From Odontesthes bonariensis (taxonomy: Eukaryota > Chordata > Actinopteri > Atheriniformes > Atherinopsidae): DNA of 64,000 nt. Position numbers and translations under genes: made by a program. Below are positions 14,387 through 27,219 of this stretch, one piece after another. How positions within the stretch are numbered: position 1 is the first letter of the stretch; every line of letters begins with the position of its first letter. The notes under the pieces are model-generated. The model saw nothing but the letters and a program-made list of their open reading frames with translations, had not been told where the DNA came from and made no database searches. The stretch spans positions 17,660,467 through 17,724,466 of the forward strand of contig NC_134529.1 in assembly GCF_027942865.1 (NCBI RefSeq), in the 5' to 3' direction.

Positions 14387-15461
14387 CATCCATCCATCCA
14401 TCCATCCATCATCTTCCGCTGGTCCGGGGATCGGGTCGCGGGGGCAGCAGCTTGAGCAAAGAGACCCAGACGTCCCTGTCCCCGGCCACTTCCTCCAGCT
14501 CTTCTGGGGGGACCCCGAGGCGTTCCCAGGCCAGCCGAGAGACATAGTCTCTCCAACGTGTCCTGGGTCTTCCCCGGGGCCTCCTCCCAGTGGGACGGGC
14601 CCGGAACACCTCACCGGGGAGGCGTCCAGGAGGCATTCTCACTAGATGCCCGAGCCACCTCATCTGACTCCTCTCGATGCGGAGGAGCAGCGGTTCTACT
14701 CCGAGCCTCTCCCGGATGACCGAGCTTCTCACCCTATCTCTAAGGGAGAGCCCAGACACCCTGCGGAGGAAACTCATTTCGGCCGCTTGTATTCGCGATC
14801 TCGTTCTTTCGGTCACTACCCACAGCTCGTGACCATAGGTGAGGGTAGGAACATAGATTGACCGGTAAATCGAGAGCTTCGCCTTCTGGCTCAGCTCCTT
14901 CTTCACCACGACGGGCCGGTGCAGAGCCCGCATCACTGCAGACGCCGCACCGATCCGTCTGTCAATCTCCTGCTCCATTCGTCCCTCACTCGTGAACAAG
15001 ACCCCGAGATACTTGAACTCCTCCACTTGGGGAAGGATCTCATTCCCGACCCGGAGAGGGCATTCCACCCTTTTCCGGCCGAAGACCATGGTCTCGGATT
15101 TGGAGGTGCTGATTCTCATCCCAGCCGCTTCACATTCGGCTGCGAACCGCTCCAGTGAGAGCTGCAGGTCACGGCCTGAGGACGCCAACAGAACCACATC
15201 GTCCGCAAAGAGCAGAGACCCGATTCTGAGGTCGCCAAACCGGACCCCCTCAACGCCCTGGCTGCGCCTAGAAATTCTGTCCATAAAAATTATGAACAGA
15301 ATCGGTGACAAAGGGCAGCCCTGACGGAGTCCAACCCTCACAGGAAACATGTCCGACTTACTGCCGGCAATGCGGACCAAACTCTGACACCGGTCATACA
15401 GGGACCGAATAGTCGAATCTCGGATTCAGGAGGTGCAGTGTGGTTTTCGTCCTGGCCGTGG
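14387..15461 (-). mobile_element. Rex3 (RTE-clade) LINE, 5'-truncated, with 5' inversion
   Basis: A minus-strand open frame runs from about 15420 to 14406. It encodes the C-terminal half of a non-LTR reverse transcriptase: the GLRQGCPLSP motif, the catalytic FADD box, EEFKYLGVLF, and the arginine-rich tail before the stop. The 21-nt block at 15303-15323 equals the Rex3 primer site widely used in fish cytogenetics. The 3' end is a GGAT repeat (plus-strand atccatcc, 14386-14409), as in RTE elements. A 14-bp direct repeat, aagtccctcaaatc, flanks the copy (14373-14386 and 15462-15475) and is read as the target-site duplication. Roughly 15421-15461 encodes QCGFRPGRG, an upstream RT motif, on the plus strand, so the 5' tip is inverted. 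With no stop in about 330 codons the insertion looks young. It cannot be autonomous because the endonuclease and most of the RT are absent. Confidence 0.93.
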
Positions 15462-15475
15462 AAGTCCCTCAAATC
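15462..15475. repeat. Target-site duplication of Rex3, right copy
   Basis: Same 14 bp as 14373-14386; together they bound the whole element including the inverted 5' tip. Confidence 0.85.
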
Positions 15476-18400
15476 ATTTCTCCTAATTAAACAAATGAGA
15501 TGTAACAAGTTGTTTAGTGAACATATACTGTAAGGTGCTCACAAGCCGATATGAGTTGCCTCTCAAAGTCAAGGAAGGATCCCTATCGGCAGCGTTTCCA
15601 GGATGCCCTGATAGAAAATATTGCCAAAGGACTATTCCTAGGTCAGGGATCCTTTGAAGGACTTAGTCTTTTGTTCGGTAAAATTTAAAGGAGGTCTCTA
15701 TCTTCTCAAAGCACCCACAATCCTTTGTGCATGTCAAAGATGGTGCAGACGCAAAATGGACTGAGATTGGCACAATATGCATTTTGATCATTTCTTTGTT
15801 GTCATCGCATCTTTTGTCACTGTAAAGCTGTGCGCATTATGTTTTCCATCAAAGGACTGCAAAATATGGACTGCTTTTAGGTTGCCGGTTGTCTCCTGTT
15901 CAGCTGACATGTCAGTTTTTCTGCTGTTGTTTGTGTTGGGTGTAATTGAGGGTATTGTTGCTGCACTCGTTAATACCATTCCGATATGTGATGTGTTTTC
16001 CAAATGCAAGAAAGGACTTCATCCTAGTCTTAGACAGGATGTGACTTGCACAGACCGGAGATGGTCGAGAAAATATGGGATGATTTAATCCCGTCTTTTT
16101 ACAGTTGCTGATCACACGAGCACTTAACACCAGGAGGCTTTCTGCTGGAGATGTGACCTCCCGGCTAGAAAAGCGAGGAGGGGGTAAAGGGGAACGGTTG
16201 TCAAGAGCAAGCAGGAGAGAGCAAGTGATAAGCAATTACTCGGTGGAAATCGCTGTTTTCTTTGCAGCACTTTTTGAATAACAGATTGGGCTCCTTATTG
16301 TTTTGATACGAGTGCTACGTGTATCTGTACGTTTCCACATAGATGGGAGGCAAGGAGAAAGCAACAAATAGGCCAGCAGAAAGGACAAACTCTCACCAGC
16401 GTGCACACACACTCACACAGTGGCCCGAAAACGCCCCGAGATGTGTCCTGATGCGCTCAAACACGGTCTCACCTGCTGATGTACCAGAGGAGCTGAGTGG
16501 AAAATACCTACGAGAAGTCCGGAGAGAATGTTGTGGACGTTTGCATCCTCACATGCCACTGCTCTGGAACATCTCTAGAGCATTTCAAGACAACAGCGCA
16601 TGACACTTTTGTCTTTCGTCAGGGCCAGCCAAAGTTTGCCAATTGTTGCACTGTGGTATGTATGTACTGTACATAATAATCTTTTCATATAAATCTTGGT
16701 AATAAAGTATATACACATATTTCTCAAATATCCTTATTTGCCTTTGAAAAATAGATCAAAGGTCACAAACGTTTGCTTTGTGTTATATCTCGGTCTCCTC
16801 CCATGTTTCCAGTCTGTGTTGCCACAGTCAACGTCAATAAAGGCAAAGATCCAAAAGGATAAACCTTAGAAAAATGAAAAATAAAAAAAGAATTGTCATC
16901 CTGAGCTGTAGACCACCATCTAAATGACCTCAAGAGTCGGTCTGGCTGATCCAATAACATTACTAAACTGCTGTACAAAAAGTGCACTCCAGTGACTGTA
17001 CAAGGTTTGGTGAGAGATTGTAAGCCCTTCCAGATATTGAGTACTTCTAGATTTAATTGACATAAAACATGTCCAGATTCCCATCTGCATCCTTCATCCT
17101 GTCATACTTTTTAATCAAGCAAAGTGAACCAGCACTCAATTGCTGGAGAATGTGTCTGTGAATCCTTGCTTCCAGTAAATGGTTTCAGTAAACAAGTTTT
17201 TATTGACGATCTCATTTGTAAGGGCAGAGAAACAGCAGATTGAGCTCCCAACAACAACGTTTCTGCTCCAACAGATTTATCCATTTCTCTCGTTTGTTCC
17301 ATTACAGACTCTTAAGGTTCTCTCATTGGCCTCTCTCTCCGTGTCCCAGCAACGCTCACCGAAGAGTGTGTGAGATGTTAACACAGTTGTCCGCACAGAG
17401 GCGAAACAGAGAGTACAGCGAGAAAGAGGGATGCCTCTGCCAGGGGAGGGGAGGAGAGACGTACAGTAAAAAGAAAAAAAGGACACATGAACAGGAAAGG
17501 AGGAGAGGAACTAATTAAAAGAGAGTGGAACAGAGTAGATGGCATAGTAAAAGTGAGCATTGTGGAGACTAAAAGGAATGAAATGGGACATTACAACAGA
17601 GAAAATAAACAGGTGAGTGGAGAAATAGTGAGGCAGAGACTGGATTCAGAAAGTAATATGAAACAGATGTGAAGTCCAGTGTCACTCACCTGGTGCTCAC
17701 ACTGGATGTGTTTGTGTCCTGTGTTTAACCAGCATTGTTGCAGAGGCATTTGCTCTCTGCACAGAGCAGAATTAAAGCATTTTTAGGCATCTTACTGACA
17801 CGAGCTCTGATGAAAAAGAACATCAACAACTGGTAAAATGTTTACAATAAAAGCTGGAAAGTGGTTTAATATGCGTCAGTTCAGCATCAGCATCAGCCAT
17901 CTTTGAAAAATTTTGCTTCCTTTGCTCAGCAACACCAGCCGCCATCACTTAGCTTGATACTACAAATCTGTCCAGGGGGGATTTATGATGACATGGAGCA
18001 AACAAAATACCAAGTAGGAGCTCACATGCTCCCACACTTCTCTAAAATATTTAATAATCATTTGGATTCAGAAGTTAAATTTAAAACCTAGTAATGAACC
18101 TTTTAGTTTTGTAGTCTTCAAACACTTTTAAAAGAGAAGAAAAATTATTGTCATGGACATTCGTGTGTTATAGTTAAAGCAGACTGATTCCTAGTCTTCC
18201 AAGTGCATCATGCATGCATCTGAGTAAAGTCTGAGGCTTTTATCATGATAGATTCCACACTTCCCCTGAATAAACTTTATTACATCTTTTGCTGCATGAT
18301 TAACAACCTTTCTTCCACAGCGTTATTGTCAAGGCATTTTCAGACCATATGACAAAAGCCAACACACAAGTTTACTCGATGTCACACTGTGAATCAGGAT

Positions 18401-21400
18401 CAAGCTAAACGCTAAGCTCTAAAAGTCTTGATTTGGAGTTTATCTCTTTCTTAAATCATGTTTGAAGTCTGTCATATGTTGCAGTAAATGCATGGTAATA
18501 TCACTGCACTAGAAGGTAAATAGAGAAAAAGTATACTGGAGTAGAGTCATGTTTGCAGGGACGTGCTGCTCTCACATTTTGAAAATTTGACAATCAACAA
18601 GCATAATGTCCACTTTGCATGTCTTGGTAGTGTTGGCTTGCCCACAAACAAGAGAGAAAAGGTAAAAAAATAGAAGAACAGAAGTTAGACATTTACAAAA
18701 ATCCACATAGTTAAGGCTTATACAGTTTTGTAGTCAAACATTGCAACACCTGTTATATCCAGGATGCTGCCAGAAAGAAAACAACAACCATCCCACAATT
18801 TACAGCCATGGATGCTTTTACGTGTCCTTGTGAGACTGGGCTGACAGCAGAGTACAAACCAGCTGCTGATTAGCCCAATTGCAGTCCCTGCCCTAAGGCT
18901 GACCTACCAAATCCTCACGGACTAAGCTGATGTCACAGCTGTAGTGTTTGAGTGTGCCGGTTCATTGGGGTTCGAAACTGAACTGGGAGAGGAACAGAAC
19001 ACACAACGATGTGGCGGCACACATTACTTGGACAATGTGCCTCACTATACTTAAAAATCTGAAACGAAAAGCCATATCTCTAGTAGGTGTTTGACAGTCG
19101 CTGCTATAAGTCTTTTTAATTTAGCATCCGTTACTCCCAGTCTGTGACATTTATATGTGATACGATTAGGTGAAAGTCAAGAAAGCCATGAACATAATAA
19201 ATCCTATGAGAACATTTTACCTAAATTACAAACAATTCTATGGACATGCAGTAAACATCCACAATAGCCAATAGCAACAAGGTGTCAGTTATAGATAGAC
19301 CTCACCAGACGATCTGGGCATGTTTTGTAAAAAAATTTTCACTTGTGTACAGCACCAATTATGCTAGTAACGATTGGTCTCTCCACAGAGAGACAAAGGG
19401 GAGCATAATGTCAGAAACGTCATCATCAGAGCACTAGCGCGCCTGATCATTTCAGGGACAACCCTGAACCCTGGTGCACTTGGACGGAAGTCGTCTCCAA
19501 GAACATGAGTCAGGGAGTGTGGAGAGCAGGATTTGGCCAATCTCTGTTTGAGTTGTACTGAACCAGCCACTAAGCAGGGATTAGGCAAATGTGTTTCAGG
19601 GTGATGCAGATAAATACAAACAAGGCTCAGGAGCAGTATCTTCTCCGGTTGAAAAAAACTCGCCTTCATGTTGACTTTGGACTTAAACAGAATTTCAACA
19701 TTCAGCAGCAGAGGAGGCTCCCATGAGTTCATACTTAGCAAACTTTTTGCTTTATTGCTATTAATTCCTCTGTAATTGCAGCACTGATCATGAATCTCAT
19801 GAATACTCAAACAAGTAATTACATTGTTTACTCTCTGTCACACGGAGAGTGACAAAGAGAGGAATTTATACTTTTGTTTACTGTCACTTCAGCTACAGCA
19901 GACATATCCAATGACCAAATGTACATTCATTTTTTTTTTCATATATATATATATACACACAGCTTGCTTTTGGATTGAAATGTGACTGCATGAGTATATT
20001 CAAGTCATCTTGAAAGGTCAGGCACACTCCACCGTAGAGCACATGGTGCACAACTTAATGACAGTGTACTGAGCTCTTTCAGAGTTTAGACACTTAAAGC
20101 TTTGAAGACAAAGCTGGAAGGTCAAAGGCAGCTGTGGAACTTGAAAGCTATGATTTACCTAAAAGGATATTTGGTGTAAAACTGATGTCCTTGAGTACAT
20201 GTTCATCTCCTCTGCACTTCTGCTCCCACTGAAGATGCAGTGGAAGAAGTGTCAAAGCGTAGTGTACATCATCCTTGTTGACAAGTTGAGCTTTTCAGAT
20301 GAACTCCTCCTGATACTTCTGACATACCAGAGCAGCCATGGAAATGACATGGGAATAGGGGGTCTTTGTTGCCTATCTTTAGAACAAAATGCGTTCCTAT
20401 AATATATTTATACAAAGTAGTACCTTCCTTTTCTCCACATCAGCAGTGCACATCTAGGTCCAGTGCATCACTGCAACAGTGCTAACCTATCTTAATCTGT
20501 CTGTTATCACTGTGGCAGTGCAAGAGTCTATTGAATTAACCCCTCAATTACAGCTCTATTTTTTTTTTGTTGATTTAAAAAAAAAATGCTGGCTGTTGGG
20601 GGTTATCATTTTGTTTAAAATGCCCAGTTTGTGTTCGTTTGTGTGCGTGAGCGAATGACTTTACTCCTCAGCCAGGGGTCCATAGCACATCTTGGGCTGC
20701 TATGGCAACTAGGCTGGCACCCCCATTGCTGCTTCATGTTAAGCGCACAAACCCACAGACACACAAACACACACTATGTCAATTGCCACAATGCTTTTAC
20801 AGTGATGTACTCAGTTTTCTTCTGAATTAAAAAGGATTTGCTGCACTGGGAGAGGGAATAACAAGAAGATGGGCTATTATGACATATCGACCACATAACC
20901 TGTCATAACCTGTGGCCAACTCACTGAAGTACCTCCCAGCATCTGTTTACAAGCTGAGCCTGAAAGTGATAGAGACTAATCTACAGCCTGCAAACACATC
21001 AAACCATATGAACATTTCGGAATATAAAACGCAATAAAGTTTGATAGAATAGACGCAGTGTTTGTGTGCTCAGAAAAAAAATATAGAATTTATTATTCAC
21101 TGCACTACAAACCAATATGTTTCCGAGAGCATGACTCACTTCCATTACTAATTCAGAATTGCTCATCCCAAACCATGATGCACTGCTATTATCCTTGACA
21201 GCTGTGCTAATGCAGTACACCCTGCCGGCAGAAACTCCAGCAGACTAATCTGCAAACCATTCAATTTACCCTCCAGATGTGTCATAGCAATTAATCTGTT
21301 TATTAGGTTATTATGTCAGTCTAGAGCCCACATCACTGCTGTTGTTAGTGGCTAAAACACAAGGACATGAAACACAACACATCCCACTGTTATTTATGTT

Positions 21401-23250
21401 TTTCACAAACTACAAACACAGACATACGATGTAAAAAAGATGTTAAAACACAGGGTTATTCTGTTGATGTGGCCTTTAATCTTTAATTTAGACACAGTGG
21501 TGGATCTTAATTCCACCACAGTGTGGAGCATTTTTCATATTACCAACAAATCCCACAAAAGAACCAAGACCAACAACAACTGTCGGTCAGTTAATAGAAA
21601 TTATGCCTCAGGCATGTTTCTATCACCTTCTTTAGGCTCAGCCATGCATGTGTTTGCAACCCCTAACTATCACCACCCTTAACCTTCATTAAATGTTTAT
21701 TACATTCCATCACCTCATGTATCATGGTAGCAGTAGTCTCCAGAATTTCTTGTAATATTGAAAGGCTGAGTCTCTCCAAAACACTTAGCTAGCTGTAGTT
21801 TGTGACACAGCCGGGAAGGTGAGAAGGCGTGAGCTGTCTGCCCGTAACACATTGGCTCAGGGCTGCACAAATACCCAGATAATGCAGAGCAATAAAGCAC
21901 ATCCAAGTACCTTGTTCTGGATGGTCACGGTAACCCACAGAGAGAGAAAGCTGAGCTATGACCACATAGCCGGTCTAAAGACTAAGGATTAACAGAGAAA
22001 AGGCATTTTTCTGGATTTATTTCTGTGGCTACGGTGAATCATTTTGAGCATTTTATTATCACACAACCATCTGTCCTTACAGGGCAGGCTAAGTGATGTT
22101 CTCTGCAACTAAATCTTAGCTAGAGGAAGATATATTCCCTATGTCCCATTGCATTTCTAAAAGTCTGACTTTGAGGCTGTTTTCACAGAAACAAGACCTT
22201 TTTCTGATAGAAACCGTGAGACCTGGAGGGTCTATGAGTGTTTATGACAGGTGAGGAGACCAGAACAGACACAAAATCATCTTGTTTTCAAATGTTTCCC
22301 AGCAAAAATATGTTCCTGTTGAGATAGAAATTACATAATTTAAGCATAGCGTTTTTTTTCTGGAAAAAAAACAACTTTATTTCATATTCATACTAAAGTC
22401 CATCTTTGGATCAACAAAGGGAGAAAGTGAAGTCTCAACAGAATTAATGCATTTTAGTTTACTTGCTTTATGTTAACAGGATACGACATCATCCAACTCT
22501 GATGCTTATAAATGTCCCCTGCCTTCAGCAGAGGTTGGAACTCTCATCTGTTCCCTCGGTAACACAGACAGAGATGAAACAGCATCATCAGCCTTCTGCT
22601 TTTGAATTGCATTTTGAGTGTGTATTCGATTGTGTGTGTGCATTAGTATGTATACATCTTCAAGCATGTGGGCTTCTTTTTCATCAAAGTAAGATATGGG
22701 TCTTTGTTTACATGTGCACATGCTGGTTTTGTAAGAGCCAGTTTGAGATTTAGATGATCAAAGTAAGGGGAAAATTGAGGATATTTTGGCCAGTGTTCAT
22801 TTTCCACAACTGTTTGTTTATTAAGACTTGGGTTTAGGCTGAGTTGTAAGGAGGCTGGGGATGGCTAGGATTGGGGTAATGAGTGAGGGATTGTATAATG
22901 TGAATATCCTCACAAAGATAGCTATACAAATGGGTATGTGTGTGTGTGTTCATGGTATCCCACGAAGCTGCAGAGCATATGATAATTGGCGATGACTCAT
23001 CCAGACCTTCGTTTATTAGTTTATATGCAGGAAAGAGACAGTAAGAATGAGAGAGAGAAAAGGGTAGGGGTGATGTTGAAGCCTCATTTCAAGAATCTGT
23101 AATTTGGTTGGCCTTTTTTAATGCACATGTCCAAAATAACATATTTTCTGTCTTAAATTGCCAACTTTGATGCAGCAACACAGCTGTGATCAGAACTGCT
23201 GAAAAAGTTGAGATAGAGGAATGTTTACCATTTTCTTACATCACCCTTCC
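15476..23250. other. Gene-free stretch
   Basis: No exon, RNA gene or classifiable transposon seen over almost 8 kb. There is a short AT dinucleotide tract near 19941. Open frames of 100-150 codons (for example 15777-16088 plus and 19364-19810 minus) show no recognisable domain. Confidence 0.5.
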
Positions 23251-23254
23251 TTTT

Positions 23255-24250
23255 CCTTCCTTAATTACACTTTGATAATTTTGACACTGAGGGTCTTAAT
23301 TGTTACAGTATTGGAAGAGACTATTTGTCCATTCTTGCTGAATACAAGGTTCCAGCTCAACTGTCTCTAGTTGTGTTGTCTGATTCTCCTCTTTATGATT
23401 CTCCATATATTTTCAATGTCAGGCCAGTGTAGCACACACAGTCTTTGTCTATGTTGTGTAGAACAAGGTCTGCCATTATCCTGCTTAAATAACTTCTTAT
23501 CTCCCAGGAAAACATGCCATCTTGATGGTAGCATAGGTCTCCAAAATTCCAATATTCGCCTCTCCATCACTCATCCGTGCATTGGACAATTATGGCCCCC
23601 CCAAACTGTCACAAACGCTGGTTTTTGCATCTTTCATCTTACTGATAGCACCCTGGATGGGGTTTCTCATCCCTGGCACATAGGACCAGACGTCTGTTTT
23701 TTATTTTTTTCTTCCAAAATCAGCTGAAACGTGGAGTCAGCTGTCCACAGAAAATGTGTCCACAGTGTGTCCACTTGATGGAGCAACATACTTTGTTGGG
23801 TGAAAATGTTTTCCAAGGTATTCCAGAGCCTGTGTGGCTGTACTGAGCATGGTGGCATGAGTTTCCCATGTGGTGCCACCTGAGAGCTTGAAGAATGCTT
23901 GAACAGTGACATTGTAGTGTTCTTGGATGTGCATGATACACCAAACAGTGGCTTCTGTCCTCGGTCCATATGCACTTATATTTCCACCAGACTTCCCGAA
24001 TCTTTTTTTTTTTTACAGTATTTTGTGCTGGAGTTGTTAAACGTTTTAAGGTCTTTGCACATATTTTTGCACAGAGCAATATTTTTTGGAACCTAGTGAT
24101 GATTCTTTGATAAAGTTTAGCTCAATGTGGTGAGCTACTCTGGAAACCTTTAGGTGGATGCTCCTTTTATATCCAGTGCAGACACCCTCACCTGTCACCA
24201 AGAGCACTGCAGATTGAATAATCTTCCAGAACGGTGCTTATTGTGTGTTC
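23255..24250 (-). mobile_element. Degenerate Tc1/mariner transposon
   Basis: Minus-strand frames carry pieces of a Tc1 transposase broken by stops and shifts. From about 23750 down these are a 'DSTFQLILEE' block (compare DETTFQL), KPAFVTVWGG (the VMVWG block), MLPSRWHVF and FKQDNGRP (the QDNARPH block with the second catalytic Asp), and IENIWRIIKRRIRQ near the C-terminus. The part from 23780 to 24250 looks like the non-coding arm of a related family, so this may be a composite or a heavily decayed copy. The outer ends are approximate. Confidence 0.75.
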
Positions 24251-26277
24251 TATACCTCTAAAAAAAAGCTAAATCATTTCTTTGGATTTGTGTCTATTCG
24301 ATAAAGGTTCAAACAAACGTACAAATTACAGATCATGTTATTCTTACCATTTCAGAGGTCTGTATTGAAAAGAAAGAAAAAAAAAAGTACTTATAGTTTG
24401 TGTGTATTTGCATGCAGGCTAAGGAGAAGGTTTTTCCTCCATAGACAGTATTAAGAAGTAGTTGCAGCCACTGCGATATCAACAGCTGGTTTGTGGATGA
24501 CAAACAAAGATGATGGCATTAGCTGCTGGCAGTAAAGAGCATTACACTTACTTAACACTGAAATTGCTTATTGAGTGTGTTACATTTGCAAACCATTAAG
24601 AAAATAAACATTTATTTACTCATAACAGCGACAGAGAGGCACTTTAGAGTTAGCAATGCAATTGGTAAAAAAAAAGTTCAGGCATTTCCACTGGTTTCAT
24701 TTTTAGACCCAGTGGATATATCCACCTTTCATACAATCTGTGACAGTTCTTCACAACCTACAGGAGAAGCACTCAAAGAGCTCTCATATGTGACTCTGCG
24801 TGTAAATAGTATTGGTTGAATACAATCACACATTAAGACAGAACACGTCTCTGTGAAAATACAGTTTATTCTAAGAGAGGATAAAACTGGACAGAGACCC
24901 ATACACCGCTAGAAACAAGTTCATCTCTCTGGCAAGATTCCTGCACTTTTAAAGAGTCGTTCCCTTTAACACACATGTCGGACCTCAGAAAAACAAAGTG
25001 TCACTCTTCAGCTGTGCTGCATTAACAGTTGCAGAGAAGACGCTACCGACGACATCTACAGACGTAGTAAGAACAATCAGACTTTAAAGTATCTGACAAA
25101 CCAAACGGAACCTGAAACAGACTTATTGAGCAAAATGGAGGCATCATACCAGCCGATCTAGATTGCTTAGAGTAGTGTCGGCTGCATCATGATTTCTTGT
25201 ATCCAATTCGAAACCATATTATCCTGACAGGCTAAATCTCATTTAAAAGAGGATAACACTAGGGATCGTTTTGCTCTGGGATTACACAAGCCGCCACATC
25301 TGTGAGATAATTGACAGCGCCCATTTTTGAAAACATCATATGTTGATATTACAGATACAGATACCTCATTTAGGAATTTACAAAAACAATAATAGAAAAT
25401 AATCTGGGACAGGACTATAAAGCGGGAAAAGGCCAGTCATTATTCGGCCGCCTTGCTTTTGACGCCTTTACTCAGCACTCAGGGATCAGACCCATCCCAT
25501 CTCTTACTGTGACCTTTATTTGTATCTCAACCACACACCTGCAAAGACACAAAAACACAAGCAAAAGTACTCAAAACTACCTCTGTGGTATTTCCTGCTA
25601 CAAGAAAGATCACCAGGAGCACATATTGCCATGACACACACAGCCTCACAGGGTTTTCAAAAAAAAATCAGCCACCCTGTCAGGGATAGTAAATGGGGCT
25701 CACACTCCATTGATTCAACTCCTTGGATTTCTAAGAACTGCACAAGATAAGTGTACATGGTGATATGAAGTGAGTTTAAGTAGAATGTAATTTTACAACT
25801 CACTCTCATGAAGGGACTTCTTAATAAAAGTGTACATTTATTCTTAAACAAACAAATAATATATCAGAAGCTTTAAAAGACCTGTTCACGAATTCATAAA
25901 ATATGACTTTTTTCATTCTTTTTCATTGTTAGTAGAAATGATTAATAATTTTGGTAAATTGAGTGTTTAATAGCATTGCAACTTAATTAGGTTATTGAAA
26001 AAATGTAACAATGTAAGTAATTGTTGCGAATGAACCAGAGTTTTCCCATCCACTCAATGGGTTTATGGCAGTACATGAAAATGAATTATCCTGAGTGAAA
26101 TCGAATTACAGTTTGAAGCGTCTGTAGCAGAGCCACAGGCAGAGAGAGTTACAGTAGGGGTCAAACTAGTAGTATTTGCACCCATGCGTTCTTACTTCAG
26201 CAGTAATACATGACTACAGGGAAACACGGGCCCCTTTGTTGTATTTTGTAGGCCATCATCTTAACTTAACATAAAGA
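24251..26277. other. Gene-free stretch
   Basis: No gene or clear repeat seen. Confidence 0.5.
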
Positions 26278-26917
26278 TAATAAAAAAAAAAGCTTTAGCA
26301 CTGTGTAAAATATAAATGAAAACATAATGCAATTAATTGCAAGTCTCATAAACCAGTACTTCTTTCACAATCGAATATGGAAAACATCAAATATTGAATG
26401 TGAGAAAATGAACGATGTCATTAAAATATTAGCTCATCTTGAATTTGATGGCAGGAACATATCTCTGGAAGAGTGAGTGGTACTAAAAGGAAATGGCTGC
26501 AGGGACACGTGGCAAATCATTTGGTTGATTGGCAACTGGTCAATTAAATGATTGAGTTTATAAGCCTGCGTCTCTGATGTTATGGGGGTGCATTGGTGCA
26601 AGTGAAACTGGCCACTTGCATCCTATATCAGACAATAATCTGTCTGCATCCCCCTCAGCCCATAGATGTTTACAGACTGTTATCAAAAGAAGAGGGGATG
26701 CTACACAGCGATAAAGATTGTCCTGTCCCAACAGCAATAAAATTCAAGCTGAGCATTTTTTTTTTAATGAAAGCGTAAAATGTCTTAACTTTTACAATGT
26801 GACATCTTCTATGTTCTATTGTGAACAAAATAATGAGATTTGCAAATAATTTCATTCTGTTTTTATTGACATTTTCTACAACATACCAACTTTTTCTCAT
26901 AGTTGGGTTTGTAATAA
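26278..26917 (+). mobile_element. Internally deleted Tc1-type transposon (MITE-like)
   Basis: Both arms match the abundant fish Tc1 family whose ends read caactttttt(g)gaattggg. The left arm includes gcaagtctcataaacc (about 26340) and gaatttgatggcaggaac (about 26440). The right arm includes the transposase C-terminus (gtttacagactgttatc and agaagaggggatgctacacag, 26668-26708) and the terminal block 'gagatttgcaaataa ... ttctgtttttattgacatttt'. Most of the transposase gene is missing. The copy begins about 300 bp beyond the tmem200a stop codon and supplies the nearest AATAAA on that strand (26867-26862). Confidence 0.8.
26862..26867 (-). terminator. tmem200a: Candidate poly(A) signal for tmem200a
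   Basis: TTTATT on the plus strand is AATAAA on the minus strand, about 355 bp after the tmem200a stop codon. It lies inside the Tc1-type arm. I saw no AATAAA closer to the stop. Confidence 0.35.
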
Positions 26918-27219
26918 TGTATTTTAAAGACTAAAGTAGAAGATGCAATCTGATGTTTTGTTAATCCCTGGAAGGCTCTTTCTGCTTTCACTTGCTTCAT
27001 TCCACACCATCATCTATGGAGCAGCACCTCCATCTTGGTACAGTAGGCATGTAGTGCCATGTTTACTCACTACTGCTACCGCTCTGTTCAAAGCAATGTC
27101 TTTGATGGCACATTTGAGGTTCCTCTCTCAAAGGTGTATCTGTGAAACTCATCAGTTTCCTCCGAAACGTGCTCACAGCTTGTGAAGAACAGACAGGGGA
27201 GCTGTCATCAATTTTTACT

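Noticed and set aside
15777..16088. Plus-strand open frame of 103 codons with a hydrophobic stretch
   Set aside because: Overlapping frames are also open on the minus strand (15788-16235); no homology recognised and no splice context.
19364..19810. Minus-strand open frame of 148 codons
   Set aside because: It is the longest unexplained frame, but it has no recognisable domain, no splice-linked neighbours and an ordinary non-coding composition.
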